NCBI RefSeq assembly: GCF_008831285.2 | Contig: NC_045138.2 | Span: 10,616,571 to 10,680,570 of the forward strand | Direction of reading: 5' to 3' | Length of the DNA: 64,000 bases | Origin: Nymphaea colorata | Lineage: Eukaryota > Streptophyta > Magnoliopsida > Nymphaeales > Nymphaeaceae | In this document: one piece after another, positions 1 through 11,243 of the stretch | Layout: each line of letters opens with the position of its first letter | Numbering within the stretch: position 1 is the stretch's first letter | Notes under the pieces: model-generated | Told to the model about the DNA's origin: nothing | Database searches by the model: none | Seen by the model: the letters and a program-made list of their open reading frames with translations, nothing else | Program-made: the position numbers and the translations under genes

Positions 1-1035
1 CAGATTCTTAACTCTGAAGAATCCTTCAGTATTGAAGATGTCTACTCCCGTGTTGACGCTGAAGAGCAGCGAAGACTTGTTACCCCTGGGGGGAAGAGGG
101 ATCACATACCTTATAATGAGAGATCTGCACTTGTTAGTCATGGTCCTGGTAGTGCTCCCAAACCTCTTCGTAGATGCACTCATTGCAAGAAGACTAGCCA
201 TACTGTGGATTTCTGTTGGGATCTTCATCCAGAAAAAAGGGGTAACAGGGCGAGATATTCTAGTGGGAAGACGCCTGTGTCGGAGGATACCAAGTCTAGT
301 GGAGGCAAGGTCTCCATTTCTGCTGAACAGCTTCGTGAACTGCAGGCCTATTTGGGTCGGATCGATGTCAATCCAGCCGAGACATCAGATGAGATGAAGG
401 CTAATCATGCTCTTGCCATTGTAGGGGATAAAGGTAACTGCTACTTGGGAGAATGGATTGTTGACAATGGTGCTACTCACCACATGACAGGTAACCCTAA
501 ATTGTTTCATGAGTATAAGTTGGCTTCTGGAAGGACACAAGTATCTCTCGCAGATGGTTCCTCTACCTCTGTGGCCGGAGAAGGGAGTCTGTCCTTGTTG
601 GATAAATTTCATGTGCGAGAAGCATTACATGTCCCTCAGCTTCCCTTAAATCTCTTATCAGTTAGTAAACTTACTAAAGAGCTGAATTGTGAACTCATTT
701 TCTCTGCAAATCGTTGTGTTTTGCAGGACTTGGTGACAGGGAAGAGGATTGGTTTGGCGTGTGATGGCTTCATACGCGTGGCCACGGCTCTTATGACAGC
801 GATAAGCAAGACAGAAAAGAGAAGAGAAGATTGTCTTCAGTCCTTTTTGTATTGGCATGAACGCCTTGGGCATTTACCTTTTGGGATTTTGAAACAGTTG
901 TTTCTCGATTTGTGTTCCACTCTGAATTTGTGTTTGATCTCTTGTGATGTATGTCAGTTTGCCAAACATGTGAGGGCTTCATATCCTATTTCTACTAGTT
1001 GTGTTAATGAAAGCTTTTTCCTTGGTTCACTCTGA
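1..1035 (+). pseudogene. copia A gag C-terminus, protease and GAG-pre-integrase
   Basis: Frame 1 is open from the window edge. It encodes a gag CCHC zinc knuckle (CTHC-x4-H-x4-C near 178-220), the retropepsin region WIVDNGATHHMTG near 455-490, and the pre-integrase HERLGH block near 855-870. The protease active site of copia elements is normally D-S/T-G; here it reads D-N-G, which would be expected to inactivate it. The frame is lost near 1000, where the continuation moves to another frame. It begins before the window, so there is no start codon to choose. Confidence 0.85.
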
Positions 1036-1600
1036 TGTGTGGGTGCCTTCGGGAATTCATACCTGTCAAGGGTTTCAATATTTTATTACTTTTATTGATG
1101 ACTTCTCTAGGACCACCTTTGTGTACTTGTCAAAATATCGCAGTGAGGTACCTCAAATCATAGAGACATTCATTCTTCTTGTGCAAATTCAATATGGTGG
1201 AACTGTTAAAACTTTTCGATCGGATAATGCCCGTGAGTATATATGTCAGTCAGTTGAGGATTTCCTTCGGAAAAGGGGGATTGTTCATGAGACGTCCTGT
1301 AGTTATACCCCCCTCAGAACGGGGTGGCTGAGAGGAAGAACCGCCAGCTCCTTAACGTCACCAGAGCGCTTTTGTTTCAGAGAAATCTCCCCAAACGCTA
1401 TTGGGGTGATGCAGTTCTTACTAGTGCGTACTTCATCAACCGCATGCCCAGTCCTGTGCTGAATGGTCGGACTCCTCATTCCTTACTTCCGAGAAGTCGT
1501 CAACCTTTTCTTCTCCCCCCTTGTGTGTTTGGCTGTGTGTGTTTTATTCATGATCACAGTCCAAATGTTAAGAAACTTGACCCCGGTTTATCAAGGGTGT
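1001..1600 (+). pseudogene. copia A integrase core, frameshifted
   Basis: Continues the polyprotein in a new frame with HSDVWVPS (first catalytic D), FRSDNAREY (second D) and, after another frameshift in a C-rich run near 1310-1320, GVAERKNRQ (catalytic E). It is followed by the usual YWGDAVLTSAYFINRMPS stretch. The E-containing part is in a third frame. A further shift near 1595 leads into the VFVGYSS motif. All DDE residues are visible, but no single open frame joins them. Confidence 0.85.
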
Positions 1601-3752
1601 GTTTGTTGGGTATTCTTCCACTGAGAAAGGGTATAGATGTCTTGATCCTACCACTGGTCGAGTTTATGTTACAAGGGATGTTACCTTTTTGGAACATGTT
1701 TCTTATTTTTGTGAGAATCCTCTTCAGGGGGAGAAGTCTGTGGTTAGGGAAGAGTATTCTCAGAGTCAAGAGATTCAATTTACAGATTTTTTGGATTACA
1801 AGAAAGAAGAACCTATCACTGTTGATTATGAGTATGAAAGGGAGAAAGGATGTTCAAAAGCTCTCACAGTTGTTGATATGCCTAAGGAGAAATGGCGTAA
1901 CACCGGGACTGAGAAGGAAGGCCTTCGTTTGTTTGGACAGGTCTACTCTAAACAAGGTGCTCGGACAGAGGAGGTGACTTGTGGTGCGAGGTCTAATTCC
2001 AATCCCAATGCTCTTCCTTCCTTGGATGAATCAAGTCCTACCTTGAAGACTCAAGATGAGGTTGTAAAAGAAAATGAAAAGCTTCCCATTGCCCTGAGGA
2101 AGGGTGTCAGGTCATGTACTCAACACCTGATTGGTAATTTTGTATCTTATTCTAGACTTAGCAAGGATTACAAGTGTTTTGTATCTTCTCTTTCTTTAGC
2201 TGTGATTCCCAGGACTGTTGCTGAAGTTCAGAGTGATTTCAAGTGGGCTAATGCTATGAAAGAAGAAATGGAAGCTTTGAGAAGAAACATGACGTGGGAA
2301 GTTGTGAAGATTCCTGAGGCGGCTCACTTGGTTGGATCCAAGTGGGTGTATACCATCAAGTATAAACCAGATGGGACTGTTGAAAGATACAAAGCTCGTC
2401 TTGTGGCCAAGGGGTTTAGTAAAAAATATGGGATTGATTACCTAGAGACTTTTGCTCCAGTTGCGAAAATGAAGACAGTTAGAGTTTTTATGTCCCTAGC
2501 TGTGATGAAAAAGTGGAGGATGTACCAACTCGATGTTAGGAATGCTTACCTCAATGGTGATCTTGAAGAAGAAGTGTACATGCACATGCCCTCAGGATAT
2601 GAAGAATCAGAGAAATGCTGTAAGCTGAAAAAGGCCTTATATGGCCTCAAGCAGTCACCCAGAGCATGGTTCGAACGACTCAGATGAGTGATGCAATGCC
2701 ATGGGTACAATCAAGGGAATGGAGACCACATTCTATTTGTGAAGAAAAAGGAGGGCAGAGTCACTCTTTTACTTGTCTATGTGGATGACATGTTTGTCAC
2801 AGGAGATGATGAGGAGGAGATCATCAAGTTAAAAGTATTACTGACTGCTGAATTTGATCTTAAGGATCCTGGCAAACTGAGGTATTTTCTTGGTATTGAA
2901 ATTGCTAGATCTAGAACTGGCCTTGTGCTAAACCAAAGGAAATACACATTAGATCTGTTGGAGGAGACTGGTAAATTGGGGTGCAGACCTGCTTCCACCC
3001 CACTTGATGCTGGACACAAGTTGAGCCTTAGAGATGGAGAGCTGCTCTGTGAAGAAGCTAAGGGACGATATCAACGTCTAGTTGGAAAGTTGATTTATCT
3101 TACCCTTACAAGACCAGATATCACTTTTGCAGTGAATGTACTGAGTCAATTCATGCATGCACCTACTGATGCACACCTGAAGGCTGTGGACAGAATACTA
3201 TGCTATTTGAAGAGAAATCCTGACAAGGGACTCTTGTATGTGAAACAAGAGACTTTAGAGATCGAGGGCTATTCCGATGCAAACTGGGCAGGTTGTGCTG
3301 ATACTAGATGGTCTACCATAAGGTATTGTGTCTACTTGAGAGGAAACCTTGTTGTTTGGAGGAGCAAGAGACAGGATGTGTGTTCTCGATCTAGTGCAGA
3401 GGCAGAGTATAGAGCCATTGCTATGAGAGTGTCAGAGTTACTATGGCTGAAAATATTACTGACTGATATCAGAATATAGATTGAAGGACCTATGAAGATG
3501 TACTGCGACAACAAGTCTGCAATCAACTTAGCCAACAACCCTGTACTACACGACAGAACGAAGCATGTTGAGATTGACCGTCACTTCATCCGTGAAAGTA
3601 TTGATGCTAAAGAGTTAATCTTACCTTACATAAAGTCTGAAGACCAAACTGCTGATGTTCTGACGAAAGCTCTATCTTCGACTTCGTTCGAGAGAAATGT
3701 ATTCAAGTTGGGCATGTTTGATGTGTATGTCCAACTTGAGGGGGAGTGTTGA
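1599..3752 (+). pseudogene. copia A reverse transcriptase and RNase H
   Basis: A run of open frame with copia RT hallmarks: [46 protein letters not shown], the catalytic YVDD near 2777-2790, and RYFLGIEI. RNase H follows with GYSDANWAG, RSSAEAEYRA, YCDNKSAI and the terminal DVLTKAL. A TGA at 2685-2687 and a TAG at 3477-3479 interrupt an otherwise continuous domain series. The polypurine tract and 3' LTR follow directly. Confidence 0.9.
3735..3746 (+). other. Polypurine tract of copia A
   Basis: CTTGAGGGGGAG directly precedes the TGTTG start of the LTR. This is the standard copia plus-strand primer position. Confidence 0.85.
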
Positions 3753-3995
3753 AGCATGTTAGATGGGTTTCAGGACCGGGTCTGGATCCATACCCGATCC
3801 ATCGTGTAGCCCTTGTTGGGCCTTACTTGTAACCCTAATTTTGTGTGGTTAATGAAATCTTAAGAGAGAGAGAGTCTGGTCGCTAGTGGGCACCAGTTCC
3901 TCCTCGTCCGTGGTTTTTTTTCCTCTTGCTGAGGGTTTTTCCACGTTATATCGTGTTCATCGTATTCATTTGTTCTTGATCTTCGTGTTTCTACA
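3747..3995 (+). repeat. 3' LTR of copia A
   Basis: Starts TGTTGAAGC immediately after the PPT and contains a GA run. The best TG...CA end is CTACA at 3995. No partner LTR lies in the window, so the right boundary and target-site duplication are inferred. The long ORF beginning at 3886 starts inside this LTR and is therefore chimeric. Confidence 0.7.
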
Positions 3996-5741
3996 AGGAC
4001 CAAGCTGGGCACCTCCTAAGCACAAGCCCCAATTGGAGACCAGGCAGCAATTGATCGACCATATATTGAGGCAATTAGAAGGACATGAGCAGAATTGGCA
4101 GAAAGAAGAATGCGGCAAGGACCGTGACCAACAATGCTGCAGGCATGGAGAAGGAGTTGAGGAGGAGGATGCACAAAATTCAACAGGGAAATGGAGAAGG
4201 CAAACCATGGAGTTGCTACCACAAGACGAGGAGTTAGGTCCTAGCGAGAAGAAACAGATACAAAAGGAACTGGCATCAGATCATTCCATTCCTATTAGGA
4301 GGTGCAAACATGATGACATCAGAGAGAGGGGCAGGAGGTTAGTAAGGCGGCCTAAGAAACCCCTGTGGAGTAGAGTCATGGCAGCAACAAGAGAGTATGA
4401 GGGAGATGCCTTTAGCGATGGTGGAGCTTTGCCACCAACTGAAAATTTCAGGTATGCTTCTTCATTTTCCTTCAAACCTGATGGAGTTCTTTACAAGCTA
4501 GTGCAGCTGCCTTCAACCAGATTAGGCCTTCTAGGATGGGAGATGAAGGAGGCAACTGGTGAGAAACTGGAAAGAGAGATTAAGATGATTCCAGTGGGGA
4601 CGCTAGGAGTTTGGGTTGCCAGAGAACAAGTAGCATCACATATCACCATGACTGCCCTAAATCCTGCCTTGAACCCTTTATCTCCATTCTTTCATGGTGA
4701 GGGTTATCAAGTCGACATTCCCATGGCACCCCTGATATACTTCGAGTGGACGCAGAACCTGCAGATGGTTAAGGGAAGAGCAACCCAACCATTAAACTGC
4801 TTTTATTTGGACCACTAATGTTGTCATGTTGTCCAACCTCATTTACATTGGTGAAAGCTGCACTAGATGCAGGGGAAATCTCGGCAGAAAATGATACTGA
4901 TGAGCATTATCTCACCAGGTGGCTAGAAAGGTTTAGCCCTGCACGTGTTCTTCCTGCAACTAAGGACACTTGGCATAACCCTTTTGTAAAGGTAGATGAC
5001 TCATGGGACTTCTTACTTTGTCGGTTCTCCATGGAAATACGCTTCAACAATAGAGGCGAACGGTCGACCATGATTAGTAAAGGGGATAGCAAGTTCACTG
5101 ACATCCCCGTCTGATCATATGATGCGGAGTGCTATATGTGCTGCGTTTTACATTGTCAACCCACACATATAGCAACTCATGTTTTTTATGTGAAGGGGAG
5201 ACCATTTTTTAACACAAATTTTAAAGATGTTCATCAGAGATTTCTTCAATTGGTAGAACTTTTTACAGAGACATTACCTGAGCATGCCAGGAAGGAAGGG
5301 CACCTCAGCTTGCTTGATTATCATGAGAAAAATATATTAGAGCTCAACTTGAAGGAGATGGAGACTATTCTTGTTTTGCAAACATCTAAGGAGGCAGCCA
5401 CCTTAGAAGTTATAGAAATTGTGAAGCAGCATGCAGGAAATTTTGTATTTCAAGTTTCACTTATCATTCAGCAGGCCAGTGCTGGACAGTGGACTCACCA
5501 TTGCGAGGTTAAGGCACTCGTTTATCATTTTAATGCACGAACCCAAATTCTAAGGCAAGTGATGGAGTCTGGAATTTCCCTTGAATCAAGAAGTTGTATG
5601 AAGTATGAAGGAATTCTGCATACTGACCACTACAAGAACACGTCGAGGGTGATACATGCTGCGATGCAAGCTAATCATGGTCTAGAGAATGTTCGAGCTA
5701 CTCCCATGCTGATGCCAAATATCTGTTACGAACTTACGTGA
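3996..5741 (+). pseudogene. Unrecognised broken coding region (gag-like start)
   Basis: Three consecutive open stretches (to 4818, 4818-5114, 5136-5741) are separated by stops and small shifts. The first is hydrophilic with many Gln, Glu and Lys, including a Q-rich helical segment near 4020-4110 and a basic RRCK...RERGRR patch near 4296-4340. The later parts look like ordinary globular sequence (DSWDFLLCRFSMEI; a helical segment near 5330-5480). I recognise no family. It could be retroelement gag and env-like sequence or part of captured host sequence. Codon-like composition and length argue that it was once coding. Confidence 0.35.
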
Positions 5742-6109
5742 GGCTAATTGCTGTAAGTATGCCCAATCCTAAAAAGGCATTTGCTAATTCACCATCACTG
5801 TGTTTGAATTGGAAATAATTCCAGCCTATACGTGGCTCTTCTGGTTTTTGCTAACAAGGTGAAGACAACAGCTGGTCACGTCATAGTGAAAGGAGTCGCA
5901 TCGTGGATTGAGGGGCTCAGCTCAGAATTGAAACCAATGAATGGGTGGCAGCCAAATCAACCCATTGTAGTGGAATCCCTGAGCAAGATGCTTGGGGTCT
6001 CCTTCTACGCACCTGAATTTCAAACCCAAGAAAGGTGCATCATCCTTCCAAGACCGCTTGTTTAAAAACAAGGTTCATTTGCCCACTTTATGCCACACAA
6101 CCGGTTCTG

Positions 6110-6739
6110 TATTGGGAAGGCTTGAGGGGCCTAGTCAATGGAGATTGCCCACCCTTTCAGCTAATTCTCTGCTACAAGCGGTTGCATCTCCAAGAGCTAT
6201 CACTTCCCTATTGAAGTTATATGTTCATTCAGAGGATAGGCTGGTTACTTCAGCAATTGAGTTTTGGTGGAGTTACACTTGGAATGTAATTACATTTCTG
6301 CCCCTATAACGGAGGCTGAAGCAGAAGTTCAGTTAGCTGCACATGAAGCCTTGGCTGATGCTCTGGAGGCGTTACGTTTCATCCTAGAGACGTTCATATA
6401 TTAAAGATGAATAGCAATCCTATAGTGGGAGAGTCAGAAACGAGAATCATATTGGATTATTTAAAGAACAAGTTTCTTGACTGTGTCAATGAGCTTATTG
6501 CAGTAGGAATGCTAGCTCGCAGTCAGTAAGTTGTTTTGATTCACTGGAAGTGGTGCAGCCTGGATTCATCGCTACTTATTCCCTACTGCATAGTTACTAG
6601 CAGAGATCACAAGGAGCCCTGCATATCAAATGCAGCTCTTAATCGAGTTCTTGTTGATGTTGTTGACAGCTTGGCAAATGCAAGTGAAGGTTCTTTCCTT
6701 CAGAAGCTGAGATCAATTAAGTTGGTAATGGAGTTGTAA
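6110..6739 (+). pseudogene. Fragment of a TARBP1-like tRNA (guanosine-2'-O)-methyltransferase gene
   Basis: Several short blocks in shifting frames resemble, from memory, the helical-repeat part of plant TARBP1-like SpoU-family proteins. They are LLQAVASPRAIT near 6170, EAEAEVQLAAHEALADALEAL near 6312-6375, LDYLKNKFLDCVNELIAVGMLAR near 6455-6525, and VLIHWKWCSLDS followed by LVDVVDSLANASEG to the stop at 6737-6739. The blocks run together without visible introns, although at least one stop (about 6529) and several frameshifts separate them. The catalytic methyltransferase domain is absent. It sits between a gag-like region and a gypsy 3' end, suggesting retrotransposon-mediated capture. The identification is not an alignment. 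Confidence 0.5.
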
Positions 6740-6843
6740 TCTTCACATTGGGGCACACTGATCACATGGACATCACAGAATGCTGCACAACATTGGCGGG
6801 AAGGACTACCCTCACTTGACAATGGTTCCATATCAAACTCTCA

Positions 6844-7330
6844 CACCTTGAGGACAAGGTGTTTCTCAAAGGAGGGAGTAATGTTACAGTTTAGGGTTCG
6901 GATCAAGAATCAGGTCTGTATCGGGTCTACTGGACTGATCCAAAAGATCACTATGAATAAGGGAATTGTGGGGGTCATTAGGGTTATCGATGAAATAGGG
7001 ATTTTCCTCTGGTGAGGGTCGCTCTAACTGGGTTAGGGTAGTGCGTGTGGGTGAGTGTTTTCTTGTAGCAGGTGGAAGTTAGAAGGTGGAGGCTAACAAC
7101 TTGGAGCACACACATTCATCATGGCCTAGAAGTGTGAAACCATGGCAGGAAGATTTTGTTTTGTTAGAGGATCAATGAATTCTTTGGATGTGCACTTCTT
7201 GCCACTCTCACTTTGAAATTCGAGATGGAAGAGACTTGCATCTTCTTAAGACTTTAAAGTCTTGGGAAAGTAGTAGAATGGCCAATCCAACAAAATCGTA
7301 ACACGTAGTCTAGCTAGGGACTGGATCTGC
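6844..7330 (+). repeat. Gypsy polyprotein end, polypurine tract and presumed 3' LTR
   Basis: The HLEDKVFLKGGSNV reading frame overlaps the purine-rich AAAGGAGGGAG (about 6868-6878). TGTTACAG at 6882 is then a typical LTR start. The right end of the LTR cannot be fixed because no partner copy is visible; 7330 is nominal. Confidence 0.5.
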
Positions 7331-8555
7331 ACCAAAAGAATCCAGTTTGACGACTCTTCTCTCAACAATCCATGAGGTCATGTGCTTTCTCCAACCACAG
7401 CTTACAAAACTGGCAGCCGTTTCGTATAATCGAGGATTCAAATGATTTAATTAACAAGGGGAAGTATTCCTTTATGGCAAGCATTGTCTATCTCTCTTCT
7501 TTCATGCAAAATGAAAGTGCTTTTACCGGAAGCTTGCTCCTTAAGTCCACATAGTTGCTGTTGTCTCAGTCACATCTTTACGTCATGCTATGACATTGAA
7601 CTTCAAGGCTCAATGCATCAGTTCCTCCTCCTTTCTAAGTCACATAGGTGCAAGTGCATGTGCGGTAAATTTTTTTTTTAAAAAAGGTGCAGGTGCAACA
7701 AAAATCTAATTATTGGATAGCTTTATTCCTCTTATTTTTCATTGATTATTTGAATTTTACTATTATAAACAAAATTGTAATTGAGGTTATTTTAGTCCTA
7801 AATGTTAAAAGGGTGTCAACCATTTTCTTAAGGGTTTTGACCTTTTTTAAAAAAAATTGAAATGAGAGGACAACACATGCAATCTCCTTTTTCATCAAGG
7901 ACGACCTGTTCTAGAAAAAAAAAAGGTTGAAATGAGGAGACATAAGGATGACTTAATTTTAGCGAAATTGAAATGAGAGGAAGACACACAACCATCTCTC
8001 TCCGATCAAGGACAACCTGTGCCGTCCTTCTGGAAGGACGACTACAGAGGTAATCTCTTGTGAGAAGATAGATAGAGAGAGAGAGAGAGATGGTAAGCTA
8101 TATCTTTTTCATGAAAGGAGAGAGAGATAGAAAGGGAAAGAGTTTTGTGACAGTGGAGATGAGAAGGTTTCTACGCATAGGTGCTGCATTACTGCTTTGA
8201 TCGCTGCCGCTGCTCACGTCACATGTTGCTGGTGTCAGTCTCCATAAGTAGAATAACAACAGAAGGCTGGCAGATGATGTAGATGTTTATCCTCTTTTTA
8301 GACTCAAGGTGCACCCTTGCCACAGAGATAAACCGTTGACTGTGGTCAGCAGTAGCCAACTAGTGTTGACCGAGTTGTGTGCGGTACTGATGGTGCACTA
8401 GCACTTAAGCTTCCTCGCCTTGTGTAGCAAAATCAGGTGTTGTGTTGTTGACACTGCCCTTTAGTTCTATATCTTTTAGCTTTTGGCTCTTGTAGGCAAT
8501 AAAGGGTGCCCCTCCTACATCAGCATTTTGTCCATGACAAAGGCTGGGACATAAT
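7331..8555. repeat. Gene-free stretch with a duplicated ~60-bp module
   Basis: No credible gene. Two related copies of a module (TTGAAATGAGAGGA...CAAGGACGACCTGT) occur at about 7853-7912 and 7967-8026, followed by the inverted motif GTCCTTCTGGAAGGAC and a (GA)n run at 8071-8090. A similar GTCCTTCTTAAAGGAC motif recurs near 28858-28873, suggesting a dispersed MITE-like repeat. Confidence 0.5.
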
Positions 8556-8559
8556 TATG

Positions 8560-9460
8560 CACCTCAAATTGTTTTTAAGTAATCTAGCAGTTGCAATACC
8601 TGGTTCCTGCATCAAGGCACAACACCCTATCAAAGTCATCTTGAGGGTCCTCTAATCATTCCTAAACTTTGTTCTTCATTAGTATATCTACAAGTGAAGC
8701 TATAATCAGTTAGTAGTCTGTAATGAATCACTGTAGCAGTTATCTAGGCGAAGGAATGCCTGTAGCTCAGGAACCTTTACTATCAAATGTCACTCTTTGA
8801 TGACCTTTATCTTCTCTCAATCTAAAAACAGTTGGCTATGCCTAGCAACATGGTCAAGAAAATTGATCTCTTGTTCAATAGACTTTGTTCCTTCTCTTCA
8901 CATAAAGGCTACTTTCCTTCAACACTCGAAACACTGTCCACAAGTATTTGATGTCATCTTCCATATATACTGCTGAAAACGGCTATATCATCTAGATAGA
9001 TTATCACAAAATTGTCCAAGGGTAGAATGCCTTATTCACAAGGGCTGAGAACATTGTGGAGGAGCATTGATGAATACGGCACTACTAGGAATTCATAGAT
9101 GCCATATGTCTTCAACTCATCTAATCTCTATAATTCACATTTATAACCATCACGAAAACAAATTCAATTTTGAGAAAAGTTGGTCATTCTCCAATTGTTT
9201 ATTAACAACATAGATTCCTGTTTTTCACTGTAATTTTGTTGAGGGCATGGAGTCTATATTACAATCTTTTGGACCTGTTATGTTTTATCAAGAAGAACAT
9301 CAGTGCTCCCAATACTGCTTTAGATGGTCAGATAGTTCTTGCCTTTAGCATCTCATCCAACTGTTAATACAACTTCTTTACCTAGACTGGTCCCATCCTA
9401 CAAAGGAGAACCACGCAAGGGGCTTAGCCCTTATGGTCAACTCAATTTGATGGTCAACCT
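8560..9460 (-). pseudogene. Old gypsy element: reverse transcriptase remnant, piece 1
   Basis: Read on (-), the segment shows VDHQIEL-x4-AKPLA (start of the gypsy RT domain) just inside 9460, a degraded palm region, and NFVIIYLDDIAVFS (catalytic YLDD) near 8965-9015. Numerous stops and shifts mark it as old. The N-terminal part of the same domain continues after copia B at 18311, which proves that B inserted into it. Confidence 0.8.
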
Positions 9461-9689
9461 TGTTGCAGCCTTGAAACGTGGAGAGAGAGAGAGAGGGCTG
9501 AAGACGTGAGAGTTGAGAAGAAAAGAACACATTCTATTCAGTAACCCTAATCTCTATTATAAAGAGATTAGGGTAGAAAGAAGATTTACATATTACATCA
9601 ATCTAAAATAAAGGAAATATTAAAGAGATCTTATAACTCTTTAATATTACAAAGAACCACCTAGAAACATAAACATTCTTATTTCAACA
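9461..9689 (-). repeat. 3' LTR of copia B
   Basis: 229 bp, TGTTGCAGCC...ATTTCAACA on (+). It matches the copy at 18079-18305 almost base for base, including the (GA)n run and the duplicated TTAATATT motifs. The adjoining CTCCCCCTCAAG (9690-9701) is the reverse complement of the polypurine tract. Confidence 0.95.
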
Positions 9690-9696
9690 CTCCCCC

Positions 9697-11240
9697 TCAA
9701 GCTGAAGCATACATATTAAACATGCTCAGCTTGTCACAACGTTTAGAGAAATCACCAATAGGGAGAGCTTTGGTGAAGATATCTGCAGCTTGGTCTTCTG
9801 AAGGGACATGAATAGTGGCAATGGTTCCTCCTTGAACGAGATCCCGAATGTAATGACAGTCAACCTCAATATGTTTAGTTTTTTCATGGAAAACTGGATT
9901 ATTAGCAATGTATGTGGCTGCACGATTGTCACAATACATCTTCATGGGAAGTGGAATCGGCACACTTAGGCTAGATAGCACAGATCTAGCCCAAGTCATT
10001 TCTGTTGCAGTTTGAGCCATAGCTCTGTATTCAGATTCTGCACTAGATCTTGACACCACGCCTTGTTTTTTACTTCTCCATGATATGAGGTTGCCTCCCA
10101 CAAATACACAAAATCCTGTGGTAGATTTTCTGTCCTCGATTCATCACTATAGGCTTTCACTTCCAGAGTCTTGCCTTTTGTGAACAAAAGGCTTTTGCCA
10201 GGAGACGATTTCAGATATTTAACCACCATCAAAGCAGCATCCCAATGAACTTTCCTTGGTTTTTCCATAAATTGACTTAGCTTCCCCACTGCAAAACTAA
10301 TGTCTGGTCTTGTCATAGTAACATAGAGTAGTTTTCCAATAAAGGATCTATAAGATCGAGAATCCACTAATTCTGTTTGGTCATCATGAAGGTGTATACG
10401 TGGATTCATAGGCAAATTAGCCGGTTTAGCTCCTAGCATTCCTGTGTCCTGCAATAAATCAAGAACATACGTCCGTTGAGAGAGAACAACACCCTCCCTA
10501 TTGCGAGCAACTTCTATTCCCAAGAAGTATCGAAGTGGACCAAGATCTTTTGTCACAAAGTGTTTTTGAATAAACAGTTTTGCATCAGAAATTTCTTGAT
10601 CAGAGTCACCTGTTAGGATAATATGATCAACATAAACCACGAGAACGGTTATACCTCTGAAAGTTTTCTTGATAAACAGAGAATGATCAAGAGGAGATCT
10701 CACAAAGCCACACTTTGAGACTACCTCGGAAAACTTGTGAAACCATGCACGAGGACTCTGCTTGAGTCCATAAATAACTTTCTTCAGCTTGCACACTTTG
10801 CCACACTCCCCCTGTCGTTCAAATCCTGGTGGTTGTTGCATATAGACAGTCTCATCGAGATCACCGTACAAAAAGGCGCTTTTGACATCCAGTTGATACA
10901 TGTGCCAGTCATGGTGGACAGCCACAAAAATGATAAGACAAATGGTTCCCAACCGAGCAACTGAAGAGAAGGTCTCAAAGAAATCCACACCGTAGGTCTA
11001 CGTGTAGCCCTTAGCAACCAACCGAGCTTTGTATCGTTCCATAGAACCATCAGAATTATATTTCATTGTGAATACCCACTTTGAGCCAACAATATCACAA
11101 CGAGGAGGAGGATCAACAAGTTCCCAAGTGCCTCTCTGCACTAAGGCATCCATCTCATCTTGTATAGCCCGTCTCCATTGGGTGTCTAATAAAGCCTGCT
11201 GGTGACACGTAGGAACTGTATAAGCAGCCAGAGCTTGAAT
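9697..11240 (-). pseudogene. copia B reverse transcriptase-RNase H
   Basis: Reads RT motifs KARLVAKGY, a TAG stop near 10999, then [34 protein letters not shown] and TRPDISFAVG. RNase H follows with SRSSAESEYRA, YCDNRAATYIA and ADIFTKALP. The catalytic tetrad is YVDH instead of YVDD (near 10626-10637), and a frameshift near 10100-10130 separates RT from RNase H. Either change alone should abolish reverse transcription by this copy. Confidence 0.9.
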
Positions 11241-11243
11241 GAA

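Larger units (their letters stand above)
1..3995 (+). mobile_element. Copia element A (5'-truncated by window edge)
   Basis: Ty1/copia LTR retrotransposon whose 5' LTR and early gag lie before the window. Domains appear in copia order: zinc knuckle, protease, GAG-pre-integrase, integrase, reverse transcriptase, RNase H, polypurine tract, 3' LTR. The pol frame is broken by frameshifts near 1000, 1315 and 1595 and by in-frame stops at about 2685 and 3477, so it cannot make its polyprotein. Order and motifs are read directly. Lineage was not assigned. Confidence 0.93.
3996..6886 (+). mobile_element. Gypsy-like, probably non-autonomous LTR element interior carrying a host gene fragment
   Basis: The right end encodes HLEDKVFLKGGSNV (6844-6885), a motif typical of the extreme C-terminus of plant Ty3/gypsy polyproteins just before the 3' LTR. 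The left part begins with a charged, Gln/Glu-rich coding stretch that looks gag-like. No RT or integrase core is recognised between them. Instead there are unidentified broken ORFs and a TARBP1-like fragment. The inference is a gypsy derivative that captured gene sequence; the left boundary is uncertain. Confidence 0.45.

Noticed and set aside
3886-4818. 310-codon ORF starting MGTSSSSS
   Set aside because: The start lies within the copia A LTR, so the N-terminus is chimeric; only the downstream part is treated as former coding sequence.
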